A stretch of 64,000 nucleotides of DNA, from the NCBI GenBank assembly GCA_036426205.1, contig CM071586.1, forward strand, positions 9,298,445 through 9,362,444. The letters run 5' to 3'. The notes under the pieces are model-generated. The model did no database searches, was not told where the DNA came from, and was given only the letters and a program-made list of their open reading frames with translations. The position numbers and the translations under genes are program-made. Of this stretch, positions 47,341-58,221 are shown one piece after another. This DNA is from Ascaphus truei. Taxonomy: Eukaryota; Chordata; Amphibia; Anura; Ascaphidae. Positions within the stretch are counted from its first letter, which is position 1. Every line of letters starts with the position of its first letter.

Positions 47341-47929
47341 AGTCCTAACTCCTATTTCTAGTTCTCAGTCTCGCATTGAGATCCTAAACCTCTATATCAC
47401 TGGGTATTACTAGGCCTCTTATGTGAAAGTTAAGAATCATCGATCTGCCAAGGTCCACCTCCACCTTACTCATACATCGGCTCTCTGTCAAGGACAGACT
47501 CAATCCCTGGTCTATACAGTATCTTAGTCTGTCTGGATACTCTAAGACATAAACATGTTCTAGTTCTAAGTAGCCATAGGCCCTCAGTCTCTCTTGGTAG
47601 TCCAATAATTCAATCTTGGTGTAGGTCACACTCCTAGTCCAAGTTATACATCTCAATTTCCCCGGTCACCACTATCTAACTGCATAGTCAAATAGATAGA
47701 TAGCTTGATAGATATATAAAATAAAGAAAATGCGTAAATTGTATTATTTAAACACTTTTTAATGATTTCTCTCTTACACATTTTAACAGATATTAAAATA
47801 CATTATCAACAGCTTACACCTTCACATTAGAGGTACACATGCTAGAATTTCTATTTTGAGTGTATCGTTTTAATAAATACAATTCCATATATGTAAAGTT
47901 CAGAAAAAAACAGAGGTAGGGAGAGATTA

Positions 47930-48185
47930 TGACCAGAATGCATTGCAAATCCCAAATCAGAGAGCGATCGGGATTACAGGAACCAGAATGCATTGCAAAT
48001 AGAAAACCAGAGAGAAATCAGAACTTCAGGGACCCAAATGCATTGCAAATAAATAACCAGAGAGACATAAGGACGACAGGGACCAGAATGCATTGCAAAT
48101 CCAGAACCAGAGGGAGATCAAGACTACAGGGACCAGAATGCATTGCAAATCCAGAACCAGAGGGATATCAAGACTACAGGAATGC
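47930..48185 (-). repeat. 3'UTR 50-bp tandem repeat, gene D (about 5 units)
   Basis: Five copies of gaccagaatgcattgcaaat plus ccagaaccagagggagatca. It lies immediately downstream of the stop codon in transcript orientation. Confidence 0.85.
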
Positions 48186-48207
48186 ATTGCAAATAGACTT
48201 TTCAGTG

Positions 48208-49816
48208 TCATTTTGAAAGTGAAAATCCACAATGACTGCCTCCTCCACTGCTCCTACACAGCAAAGGCTGAAAGAGAACACAATAAATTGGGTAGATTAG
48301 ATAATTAATACAAATATTTAATTCATAGAATTTTTGTATCCATTAATTACGCTGTTGAAATCCTCTGTGTGAGACGCCCTCTTATCCCATCACAGGGAGG
48401 CACCGCTGACCCTATTACCTTATAGGAATCCCCTGTGTGAGACGCCCTCTTATCCCATCACAGGGAGGTGCCGCTGACCCTATTACCTTATGGGAATCCC
48501 CTGTGTGAGACGCCCTCTTATCCCATCACAGGGAGGCACCGCTGTCCCTATTACCTTATAGGAATCCCCTGTGTGAGACGCCCTCTTATCCCATCACAGG
48601 GAGGTGCCACTGACCCTATTACCTTATAGGAATCCCCTGTGTGAGACGCCCTCTTATTCCATCACAGGGAGGCACCGCTGACCCTATTACCTTATAGGAA
48701 TCCCCCGTGTGAGACGCCTCTTATCCCATCACAGGGAGGCACCGCTGACCCTATTACCTTATAGGAATTCCCTGTGTGAGATGCCCTCTTATCCCATTAG
48801 ATTTAGGCACTGAGTACCCTATTAACTTACTGGAATCCCCTATGTGAGATGTCCTATCCCATTAAGTTCAAGATCATTTACTATGTTAAAGGAAGGACAG
48901 AGCTAGCACCCTATATGTAAGTGTTTGGGGTTTTGGTTTCTATACTTACCACACAGCACAGACTGCAAAGCAGGGAGGCGAGGATCAGTGAGGTCAGGAC
49001 TAAGAGAGCCACACCCCACCCAGGGACACCTGTGACAAGACAGAGGGACACAGTGTGACCCTGCGGGGGGAGGGACAGACTCATAGCTCCCTTCCGTCTG
49101 TGTCACTGTGTCACCCTGCGGGGGGAGGGACAGACTCATAGCTCCCTTCTGTCTGTGTCACTGTGTCACCCTGCGGGGGGAGGGACAGACTCGTAGCTCC
49201 CTTCTGTCTGTGTCACTGTGTCACCCTGCGGGGGAGGGACAGACTCATAGCTCCCTTCTGTCTGTGTCACTATGTCACCCTGCGGGGGAGGGACAGACTC
49301 ATAGCTCCCTTCTATCTGTGTCACTGTGTCACCCTCCGGGGGGAGGGACAGTCACATAGCTCCTTTCTGTCTGTGTCACTGTGTCACCCTGCGGGGGAGG
49401 GACAGACTCATAGCTCCCTTTTGTCTGTGTCACTGTCACCCAGCGAGAGGAGGGACAGACTCGTAGCTCCCTTCTGTCTGTGTCACTGTGTCACCCTGCG
49501 GGGGAGGGACAGACTCATAGCTCCCTTCTGTCTGTGTTACTGTGTCACCCTGCGGGGGAGGGACAGACTCATAGCTTATGTTGGTGCTATAATACATACC
49601 AGTGACAGTTGTGTTTGTCTGAGCCTCTGTTGGAATAAAAAGAAGAAACAAAGCGTTGTGTTACATTCATAAAATAGAAAAAGTGACAGAAACAGAGAGA
49701 GAGTGAGAAAGAGGAAGGAGAAACTGAGAAGAAAGAAAGAGGGGGAGGGAGAGAGGAGAGACACTGAAAAGGCAAGACGACAAAAAGAGAGTGAGAGACA
49801 GATTGTGGGAGAGAGA

Positions 49817-49887
<71 letters not shown>

Positions 49888-50994
49888 AGAGAGAAGTTTG
49901 CAAAGAGATAAGAAGAGTAGGTAAAATCAAACAGAGGAATGGAGAGAAAGAGAGAGGGAAGAAGAGAAGAAAGGGGGAAAGAGGGGTTAAAGATCAGAGA
50001 AGAGCCGAGAAAATAAAGGACGAAAGGGTGAGAGAATAAATGGGAGAGGGAGAGAAAAGGGGAGAGAGAAAGGGAGAGAGCATAAATGGGAGAGGAAGCG
50101 AAAAGGGAAGAGAAAAAGGGGGAGAGAATAAATGGGAGAGGAAGAGAAAAGGGGAGAGAGAAAGGGAGAGAGAATAAATGGGAAGGGGAGAGAGAAAGGA
50201 AGAGAGAACAGAGAAGTGAGACTGAAAAAGAGGGTGGGGGGAGAGAGGGCAGAGAAGAGAGACCGAGATCGGGGGGAAACAGAGAGAGAGAGGTCAGAGA
50301 AGAGAGACGGAGATCGGGGGGAAACAGAGAGAGAGAGAGAGGGTAGAGAAGAGAGACAGAGAAATTGAAAGGGAAGGAGGGGTAAGAGAAATACAAAGAG
50401 AGATAGCAAAAGAATGAGAAAGAAAGAATGAAAGGGAGATTCAAAATAAGAGCAGGAAAAAACAAAGAAGATAAGAAAGAGAACGGCAAGAGTGAGGAAA
50501 ATAATAATAAAGAAATGGGGAAGAGAAGAGAGAAAGAGAGAGAGTGAGGGGGTGATGTGGGGAGAGAGAGGGAGAGAGAATTAGGGGGGAGAGAATAAAA
50601 GTGGTAGAGAAATATAGAGGTAGAGAGAGGGGGAAAGAGAGGGACAGACAGAGACAGGTGGGGAGCCAGAGATGGGAAGAAGAGAGATGGAGAAGGAGAG
50701 AGAGATTGAGAGAGGGGGAAAGAGGTGGAGAGCCAGAAAGTGGGAGAGAGAGAGATGTTGAGAGAGAGAAGAGGAGGGGGAAGTGAGAAAGTAGGGGAGA
50801 GAGATTAGGAGAGAGAGATGGGAAGAGAGAGATGGGAAGAGGGAGAATGTGGGGAGAGAGAGAGAAGGTGGGAGAGAGAGAGGAAGAGAGGGAGGTATAA
50901 AGAACGGACACTCACCTGCTCCCTGCAGACTCAGTATGAGACAGGCAGCCACAACCCACGTGCTGACTTTACTCAGGGAGCGCTCACTAGCCAT
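48208..50994 (-). CDS. Copy D of tandem gene: four-exon small type I membrane protein, function unknown
   Basis: Exons on the minus strand are 50994-50916, 49626-49600, 49029-48950 and 48267-48208 (TGA at 48210-48208), of 79, 27, 80 and 60 nt with phases 1, 1, 0. The product is 81 residues. Residues 1-26 are a signal peptide (MASERSLSKV, then STWVVAACLILSLQGA). About 27-36 form the ectodomain EAQTNTTVTG with an NTT sequon. About 37-57 form a membrane helix (VPGWGVALLVLTSLILASLL). A cysteine cluster CSLCCVPLLC sits at the inner face, a likely palmitoylation site by analogy. The tail ends GGGSHCGFSLSK. The same exon sizes and sites in C support a real gene. Upstream is a TATA box at -93. It could be a mucin-like or receptor-adaptor-like small protein. 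I cannot name it. Confidence 0.75.
48355..48860 (-). repeat. Intron 3 68-bp tandem repeat, gene D (about 7.5 units)
   Basis: Near-identical 68-bp units (gaatcccctgtgtgagacgc through ctattaccttatag), much more uniform than in A, implying recent homogenisation or amplification. Confidence 0.92.
49048..49577 (-). repeat. Intron 2 54/55-bp minisatellite, gene D (about 10 units)
   Basis: Clean array with G5 and G6 units mixed in one array. On the minus strand a 54-bp unit reads GDTVTQTEGSYESVPPPQ, but the 55-bp units shift the frame, so continuous coding is not supported. Confidence 0.92.
49680..50900 (-). repeat. GA-rich intron 1 tract, gene D
   Basis: About 1.2 kb purine-rich plus strand with a pure GA run at 49830-49885 and several 50-60 bp sub-repeats (aatgggagaggaagagaaaa). 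The 300-codon Ser/Leu/Pro-rich frame on the minus strand is a composition artefact. Confidence 0.88.
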
Positions 50995-51086
50995 TCTGAT
51001 TGCTGAGTTCCAACCCACTCCAGGGACAGCTGTTAATGTCAGGTGAATTCACAAAGCTCTGATATCCCCTACCCTGGAACCTCTAG

Positions 51087-51096
51087 CCTTATATAC
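51087..51096 (-). promoter_or_regulatory. TATA box of gene D
   Basis: GTATATAAGG on the minus strand, 93 bp from the ATG. The transcription start is expected about 30 bp downstream, giving a 5'UTR of some 60-65 nt. Confidence 0.75.
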
Positions 51097-52675
51097 CTCC
51101 CGCTCACAGGACAGTCAGATTTATGGGGCAGAAGACTTCCTTTTACCATATCCATTACTCAGAAAATTCTCAGATATATACGAGTTTTGGGATTAGCAGG
51201 AATTATAAATAATTATATAGACGTATGACCTCAGCTTTTAACGAGGGAATATTTTGAACATCTCTGCCCTTCAAACACAGGACTGTTTATTGTATTTTTT
51301 AAACCGCTGTGCATTTGGAAATATCCAATATATACTGTGTATATATATATATACATGTAGAGTATGGAAGATAATACATTGTACCGCACTCAAATGAAGC
51401 TAAAGGATTTACTGAAAAACAGGCACAACTAGACAGCGATATCATCTTCCTCAGCAAATGCAAGAAGGAGCTTCTGATCCCGAAAGGACTCGTCCTCAAA
51501 AACCCACTTGCCACCACATACAACACAAAATTCTCCCAACAACTGTGCACCAGGAACTCAGAAAGATTAAGGAACCATCTGATCAGCATCTGTTACAGCA
51601 ACAGGAGAAAGACAAAAGAGATGATAGACTGCATCCTGGAGACAGGAGAAATACACACAGACACATGGAGAGGACTCCAAACATTCCATGAAAAACTCCT
51701 GAAGGGTCTAATTAGCAATAAGGAAAAGAAACTGCACAGACTGAGGATAAGAATGAGATACTCTGCAGGAGCCAGCACAACAACTAATAATACAAACATT
51801 GACAGTCACCAACAGCAGTATTATCAAAGTATCTCACATTCTGCCCTACCAAGCCTATGGACAAGATTGAGCTGTGCAGTGACCTAGAAGAATTCTTCAG
51901 AAGGCTGCGTCTTAAGGAGTTCTTCCATGACAGACACAACCAAGATTATGCCAACGCTGCAGAAGGAGAGCCGCTGCACATGAGCAGGGAGTAGCAAAAA
52001 TCCAACTGGATCCCACAAACTGGGCGCAACCCCACAATGGACCGGTACTATCCTGAAGCCAGGATCACGAATGGTATATGAATGACTCCAGTTAGCTTAA
52101 CTCATGTCTCACCTCTTCCAAAGCACAATCAAGTCCTTTTCTCTTTCTTGGTTTTATTGAGGGAAATCACAGAGAGATAGGTGCTTGTAGATGTAATGTT
52201 GGGAGAGAGTGCTTCTCTGTCTGATGTGCAGTGTATCAATGATGAGACAGTGTAAAACAAAAAGAAGGGCCTCGCTGGGGTAAATAGCAGGCAGTTACTC
52301 ACTCAGAGTCCAGGGTGAAAAGGAAGTGAGGAGCAAGGCTCACACTAGATGGGAAGTGGGACTATACTAACTGTCAGCAAGGACAGGGGGGTAGGAATAG
52401 CCCACTCTCAGCTAGGAGAATATGAGCTGCAGGCAACCAACACAGGCTGTGTAAACAACATATAGCAATAATGTTGCATTTTACATGCAGCGTTGCTGCT
52501 GGGACAGGGGAAACTGACAGGCAATTAAACAAGGGAGAAATGGATCCCATAAACTAAAGGAGAGACGGAGGAATATGAAATCTAGTTCCAGGACAGGTAC
52601 ATTGAAAGCTTCAGACACAGCGCCAAAACCACCATCCTAGACAAAGTAAGGAAACAAACATATAATCTGACACTG

Positions 52676-53758
52676 ATGGAGAGGAGAGCCATAGAATCGC
52701 TAAAGGCCAACCACAACATAACAATCAAACCTGCGGACAAGGGAGGAGCAGTGGTCATAATGAACACCACAGACTACCTGCAGGAAGCACACAGGCAACT
52801 CTCTGATTCAAAGTATTACACCCAACTGCAGGAGGATCCAACTAAAAAATACATGCGAGAACTCAACAGGATCATTAAAACACTCCCGATCCGCACAAGA
52901 GAACAAATTCTGGACCTGATACCAGCTAACCCAAAACCTGGCACATTCTACGTGCTCCCTAAAATTCACAAAGAGGATAACCCTGGTCGCCCTATTATCT
53001 CTGGATCTGGCACACTTACCGAGAATATTTCTGGCTGGGTGGAGGGCATTCTAAAACCACTTGTCAGGAACACACCCAGCTATATCCAGGACACCACCGA
53101 CCTGCTAAACAAACTGAATGCCATTGGCCCCCTCCCAACAGGAACACTACTAGCAACTATGGATGTAGAGTCACTTTATACAAACATCCCCCACGATGAT
53201 GGGATTTCAGCCTGCAGATACTTTCTGGGACCGCAGGAGCCACTCACAGATACAGTGACTAAATGCATCGAATTTATTCTGACCCATAACTACTTCACAT
53301 TTGGAAATGACACATACCTCCAGACAACTGGGACCGCTATGGGTACTCGGATGGCGCCACAGTATGCCAATCTGTTCTGCGCAAAACTGGAAAGTGACTT
53401 TCTTTCCACCTGTCACCTGAAACCCCTTACATACCTTCGCTACATCGATGACATCCTCCTGATTTGGACCTCTGGCGAACAGGACCTCCTACAGTTCTAT
53501 GACAACTTCAATACGTTCCACCCGACCATCAACCTCAAACTCACCCATTCCCCGGATGAAGTACATTTCCTAGACACCACCATTACTATAAAGAACAACC
53601 AACTACAGACTTCTGTATACCGCAAACCTACAGACAGAGCCAGCTATTTGAGGGACAAAAGCTTCCACCCGACACACACTAAACATGCAACCATCTACAG
53701 TCAAGCCATACGATACAACCAGATATGCTCCGACACAGCAGACAGAGACCAGCATTAA
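52676..53758 (+). pseudogene. Penelope-like reverse transcriptase, long open frame
   Basis: The frame of 360 codons contains LKANHNITIKPADKGGA, TFYVLPKIHKEDNPGRPI, LLATMDVESLYTNIPHDDG, TAMGTRMAPQYANLF and the catalytic YLRYIDDILLIW, in the order expected for the family. The internal frame is open, but near 53753 a base is missing relative to copy 2, closing it early. It is a telomerase-related retroelement polymerase that copies element RNA. It lacks an upstream complete N-terminus because of the 490-bp non-coding stretch, and is probably inactive. Confidence 0.9.
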
Positions 53759-53890
53759 AGCCTTGAGATCAGACTTTATAAACCGTGGATATAACCACAG
53801 AATTGTAGACCAGAAATTCACAAAGCCACCAGAATACCAAGAAGTGATCTCCTTGAATACAAACAGAAGGAGACAAGCGACAGGGTACCT

Positions 53891-54514
53891 TTGGTGGTCA
53901 CATATAACCCACACCTAGGAGCCCTACGCAAGATCGCCAGGAAACTACAACCCATCCTCCAGGAATATACAAGACTGCTACAGGTCTTCCCTGAAGCACC
54001 CTTATTATCATACAGACAATCCCATAATCTCAAGAATATTATGGTGAGGAGTAAAGTATTCAGCAGTACAACTGAATGCGGGACAAAACCATGCCAGGAC
54101 CCAAGATGCAAAACCTGCGCAATGCTCTACACAGCGGACACAATACAAATACCACACAGGAATCGGGAATACAAAATCAGAGGAAGGTTCACCTGTTCCT
54201 CCAGCAATGTCGTGTACCTCATCATGTGCATGAAAAGCCCAGGGGGCTGCTACTACATAGGTGAGACAGGGCAGGGGCTAAACAAGAGAATGAACCTGCA
54301 TCGCCACAGCATCACACGCGGAACAAAAGACAGTCCTGTTGGCGAACATTTCTCTGACTCTGGCCATAAGATGAATGATCTGAGGGTTGCCATATTCAAA
54401 GGTAATCTTAAAACACCGAAAGAGAGACGGTTGCATGAATACAAATGTATGCAACTGTTCTGGACACTTAGCAGTGGCCTAAACAGAGATCAAAATTTTA
54501 TGAGTCATTACTGA
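53891..54514 (+). pseudogene. Penelope-like GIY-YIG endonuclease domain
   Basis: Same overall frame as the reverse transcriptase but separated by two compensating frameshifts (53753 and about 53895). Contains the Cys-rich linker CGTKPCQDPRCKTC and the catalytic GIY-YIG module with GCYYIGETGQGLNKRMNLH and the downstream GEHFSDSGHKMNDL. The domain nicks DNA for target-primed insertion. Confidence 0.88.
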
Positions 54515-54566
54515 CACATGTGAACTCTCTTCCCATGAGCGCTAAAGGCCATGTCTGTACATACTG

Positions 54567-55215
54567 AATTTTTTTAATGAAACTCATAATACTATAAGAA
54601 TCTGTGAGCCAATCAGATTCAGAGTTCCCTGTTGTAAGAGCATGGGCAGCTTTTCAAAGTTGCTTCTGCGCGAATAGCAGAGCAACCAGTTTCGATTTCA
54701 ATCCTGAGAAGCCTGCCCGCCAGAGACTAAGTCCCCGCCTTTGCACTTCCAAGTTCTCAAAAACAACGTAGCGCCACGCGCTGGGAGTTTTGCGCCGAGT
54801 TTACTTTCCTGGATATTTGATAACTCGCAGTCAGCAGGACCAATTCTCAGAAGAACGTCGCCGTGGCATGTGAATTTTATGCCTGATTTAGGTTCCAGGG
54901 ATTCCGGGCTAGAGTCCCGCGTTCAGGATGGTATGTAACGTGCACGGAACACGCCCCTGCGGCGTGTTCCGTCCTTCCTCCTATTTAATTTCTGATCGCC
55001 GCCCTCTAGCTGCGTGCAAGACTGCCTGTCTTTACAGTTCTGAGCAACTACTACGAAACTACCCATCTTGAGTCCTGGCAAATCGCCCTCTTCCTCCTGT
55101 ACAGCAATTAAGCCTCTCATCTGACTTTCTCATTGCTATACTTGCGGTCGGGTTGGACCAAGTTCTCAGAGAAAACAATAGGTTTTTTATTTTTTTTATT
55201 TCTAGTGTTGAGGGA
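54567..55215. repeat. Repeat unit X, copy 2
   Basis: Almost identical to 45195-45360 at its left side. From about 54735 rightwards it has frequent single-base indels. It joins directly to Penelope-like copy 2. Confidence 0.7.
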
Positions 55216-55217
55216 GC

Positions 55218-58130
55218 GCCCTAGTTAACTCATTCTCACCTCTTCCAAGCACAATCAAGGTCCTTTTCTCTTTCTTGGTTTTATTGAGGGAAATCACAGA
55301 GAGATGTGTGCTTGTAGATGTAATGTTGGGAGAGAGTGCTCTCTGTCTGATTTCAGTTATCAATGATGAGACAGTGTAAACAAAGAACGGCCTCGCTGGG
55401 GTACATAGCAGGCAGTTACTCACTCAGAGTCCAGGTGAAAAGAAGTGAGGAGCAAGCTCCACACTAGATGGGAAGGGGACTATACTAACTGTCCAAGGAC
55501 AGGGGGTAGGATAGCCCACTCTCAGCTAGAGAGATAGCTGCTGCACGGCAACCACACAGGCTGTGTACCAACATATGCAATAATGTTGCTTTTACATGCA
55601 GCGTTGCTGCTGGACAGGGGAACTGACAGGCAATAAACAAGAGAAATGGATCCCATACTACGGAGAGACGGAGGACATATGAAATCTAGTTCCAGACAGG
55701 TACATTGAAAGCTTCAACCAGCGCCAAAACCACCATCCTAGACAAAGTAAGGAAAAACATATAATCTGACACTGATGGAAGGAGAGCATAGAATCGTAAA
55801 GGCCAACCACAAACATAACAATCAAACCTGCGGACAAGGAGGAGCAGTGGTCATAATGAACACCACAGACTACCTGCAGAAGCACACAGGCAACTCTCTG
55901 ATTCAAAGTATTCACCCAACTGCAGAGGATCCAACTAAAAAATACATGCGAGAACTCAACAGGATCATTAAACACACTCCCGATCCGCACAAGGAAACAA
56001 ATTCTGACCTGATACAGCGTAACCCAAACCTGGCACATTCTAACTGCTCCCTAAAATTCACAAGAGGATAACCCTGGTCGCCCTATTATCCTGGATCTGG
56101 CACACTTAACCCGAGAATATTTCTGGCGGGGTGGAGGCATTCAAACCACTTGTCAGGACACACCCAGCTATATCCAGGACACCACCTACCTGCTAAACAA
56201 CTGAATGCCATTGGCCCCCTCCCCAACAGAACACTACTAGCAACTATGGATGTAGAGTCACTTTATACAACATCCCCCACGATGATGGGATTTCACCTGC
56301 AGATACTTTCTGGGACCGCAGGAGGCCACTCACAGATACAGTGACTAAATGCATCGAATTTATTCTGACCCTAACTACTTCACATTTGGAAATGACACAT
56401 ACCTCTCCAGACAACTGGGACCGCTATGGGTACTCGATGCGCCACAGTATGCCAATCTGTTCTGCGCAAAACTGGAAGAGTGACTTTCTTTCCACCTGTC
56501 ACTGAAACCCCTTACATACCTTCGCTACATCTATGACCATCCTCCTGATTTGGACCTCTGGCGAACAGGACCTCCTACATTTCGTATGACAACTACTCAA
56601 TACGTCCACACCACCCTTCAGACATCTAACCCAACCACTCATAAACTCACCCATTCCCCGATGAAGTACATTTCCTAGACAACCACCATTACTATAAAGA
56701 ACAACCAACTACAGACTTCTGTATACCCGCAAACCTACAGACAGAGCCAGCTATTGAGGGACAAAAGCTTCCACCCCACACACATCAAACTGCAACCATC
56801 TACAGTCAAGCCATACATACAACCAGATATGCTCCCGACACAGCAGACAGAGACCAGCGATTAAAAGCCTTGATTCAGACTTTATAACCGTGGATTAACC
56901 ACAGAATTGTAGACCAGAATTCACAAAGCCACCCAAATACCAGAAGTGATCTCCTGATACAAACAGAAGGAGACAAGCGACAGGGTCACCTTTGGTGGTC
57001 ACATATAACCCACACCTAGGAGCCCTACGCAAGATCGCCAGGAAACTACAACCCATCCTCCAGAATATACAAGACTGCTACAGGTCTTCCCTGAAGCACC
57101 CTTATTATCATAAGACAATCCATAATCTCAAGAATATATGGTGAGGAGTAAATATCAGCAGTACAACTGAATGCGGACAAACCATGCCAGACCCAAGATG
57201 CAAAACCTGCGCAATGCTCTAAACAGCGGACACAATAACAATACCACACAGAATCGGGAATACAAAATCAGAGGAGGTTTCACTTTTCCTCCCAGCAATG
57301 TCGTGTACCTCATCATGTGCATGAAAAGCCCCAGGGGGCTGCTACTACATAGTGAGACAGGGCAGGGGCTAAACAAGAGAATGAACCTGCATCGCCACAG
57401 CATCACACGCGGAACAAAGACAGTCCTGTTGGCGAACATTTCTCTGACTCTGGCCATAAGATGATGATCTGAGGTTGCCATATTCAAAGGTAATCTTAAA
57501 ACACCGAAACGAGAACGGTTTGCATGAATACAAATGTATGCAACTGTTCTGGACACTTAGCAGTGCCTAAACAGAGATCAAAATTTTATGAGTCATTACT
57601 GACACAGTGAACTTCTCTTCCCATGAGCCGTAAAGGCCATGTCTGTACATACTGTGCTAATTGTTATGCACACAAGCAGCTGTCTCTTACACATACTAGA
57701 CTCCTTGTTTTTCCATCCTATACACACAATAGGGACCAACAAAGTATCGCCCCACACTTTTAGTGTTGCTACAATTCTCTCACATTTCCACACCCACCCA
57801 CACACCATATATACACTCCCACTCCAACTCCACACACCTTTGTAACAGCACGTATAATACGTGGGCTCTCCATTCATGTTTATTCACACTGATTACACAC
57901 ACACACTTACATCACTTGCTTTCAGGAACCCTTTTGCAAAAAACCTCCCCTAAAAAACCACATCCACACCGGGGGAAGGACCAGCACACATACATTACAA
58001 TAGAGACACTGTTGTTAAGTTACCATACTTTTCTTGCTTTCATTCATTGTAACTCGCCGGAAGAAGAGATCGGTGTATCTGAAAGCTCGCACAAATAAAA
58101 CACATTTCGTTAGCCCAGAATGGTATCATC
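55218..58130 (+). mobile_element. Penelope-like element, copy 2, indel-rich
   Basis: Repeats 52095-54545 with dozens of single-base losses and gains, so the frame is broken everywhere although motifs such as LLATMDVESLY and MCMKSPRGLLLH remain. From 57650 it continues beyond the truncation point of copy 1 into the normal 3' end (ggtgtatctgaaagctcgca, then caaataaaacacatttcgtt). Confidence 0.85.
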
Positions 58131-58144
58131 TAGTTATTTATTTT

Positions 58145-58215
58145 GTGATTTATTATATATATTATATAGATATATAGATAGATTATATATATATATTATA
58201 TATATATATAATATA
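58145..58215. repeat. AT microsatellite
   Basis: (TATA)n with interspersed gata, next to dispersed repeat R1 copy 2. Confidence 0.9.
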
Positions 58216-58221
58216 CACCCC

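Larger units (their letters stand above)
47340..51230. repeat. Segmental duplication block D
   Basis: Most compact and cleanest copy of the block. It is colinear with C and A and is broken by no transposable element. Confidence 0.85.
51400..54545 (+). mobile_element. Penelope-like element, copy 1
   Basis: 51420-51880 holds the N-terminal region (SDIIFLSKCKKELLIPKG, then NPLATTYNTKFSQQL). 52676-53758 is the reverse transcriptase and 53891-54514 the endonuclease. A stretch of about 490 bp (52085-52575) between the N-terminal part and the reverse transcriptase is non-coding and recurs at the start of copy 2. The 3' end is truncated at catactg, where unit X begins. Confidence 0.88.

Noticed and set aside
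49108..49672. Minus-strand frame GDTVTQTEGSYESVPPPQ as a coded mucin repeat
   Set aside because: Units of 55 bp are mixed with 54-bp units in the clean copy D, so no frame passes through; exon 2 and exon 3 join perfectly without it. Kept as a finding about possible origin only.
49587..50911. Long Ser/Leu/Pro-rich frames (up to 300 codons) on the minus strand, and similar ones at 2171-2824 and 38496-39060
   Set aside because: They are composition artefacts of GA-rich introns; they overlap each other in several frames and show no conservation between copies.
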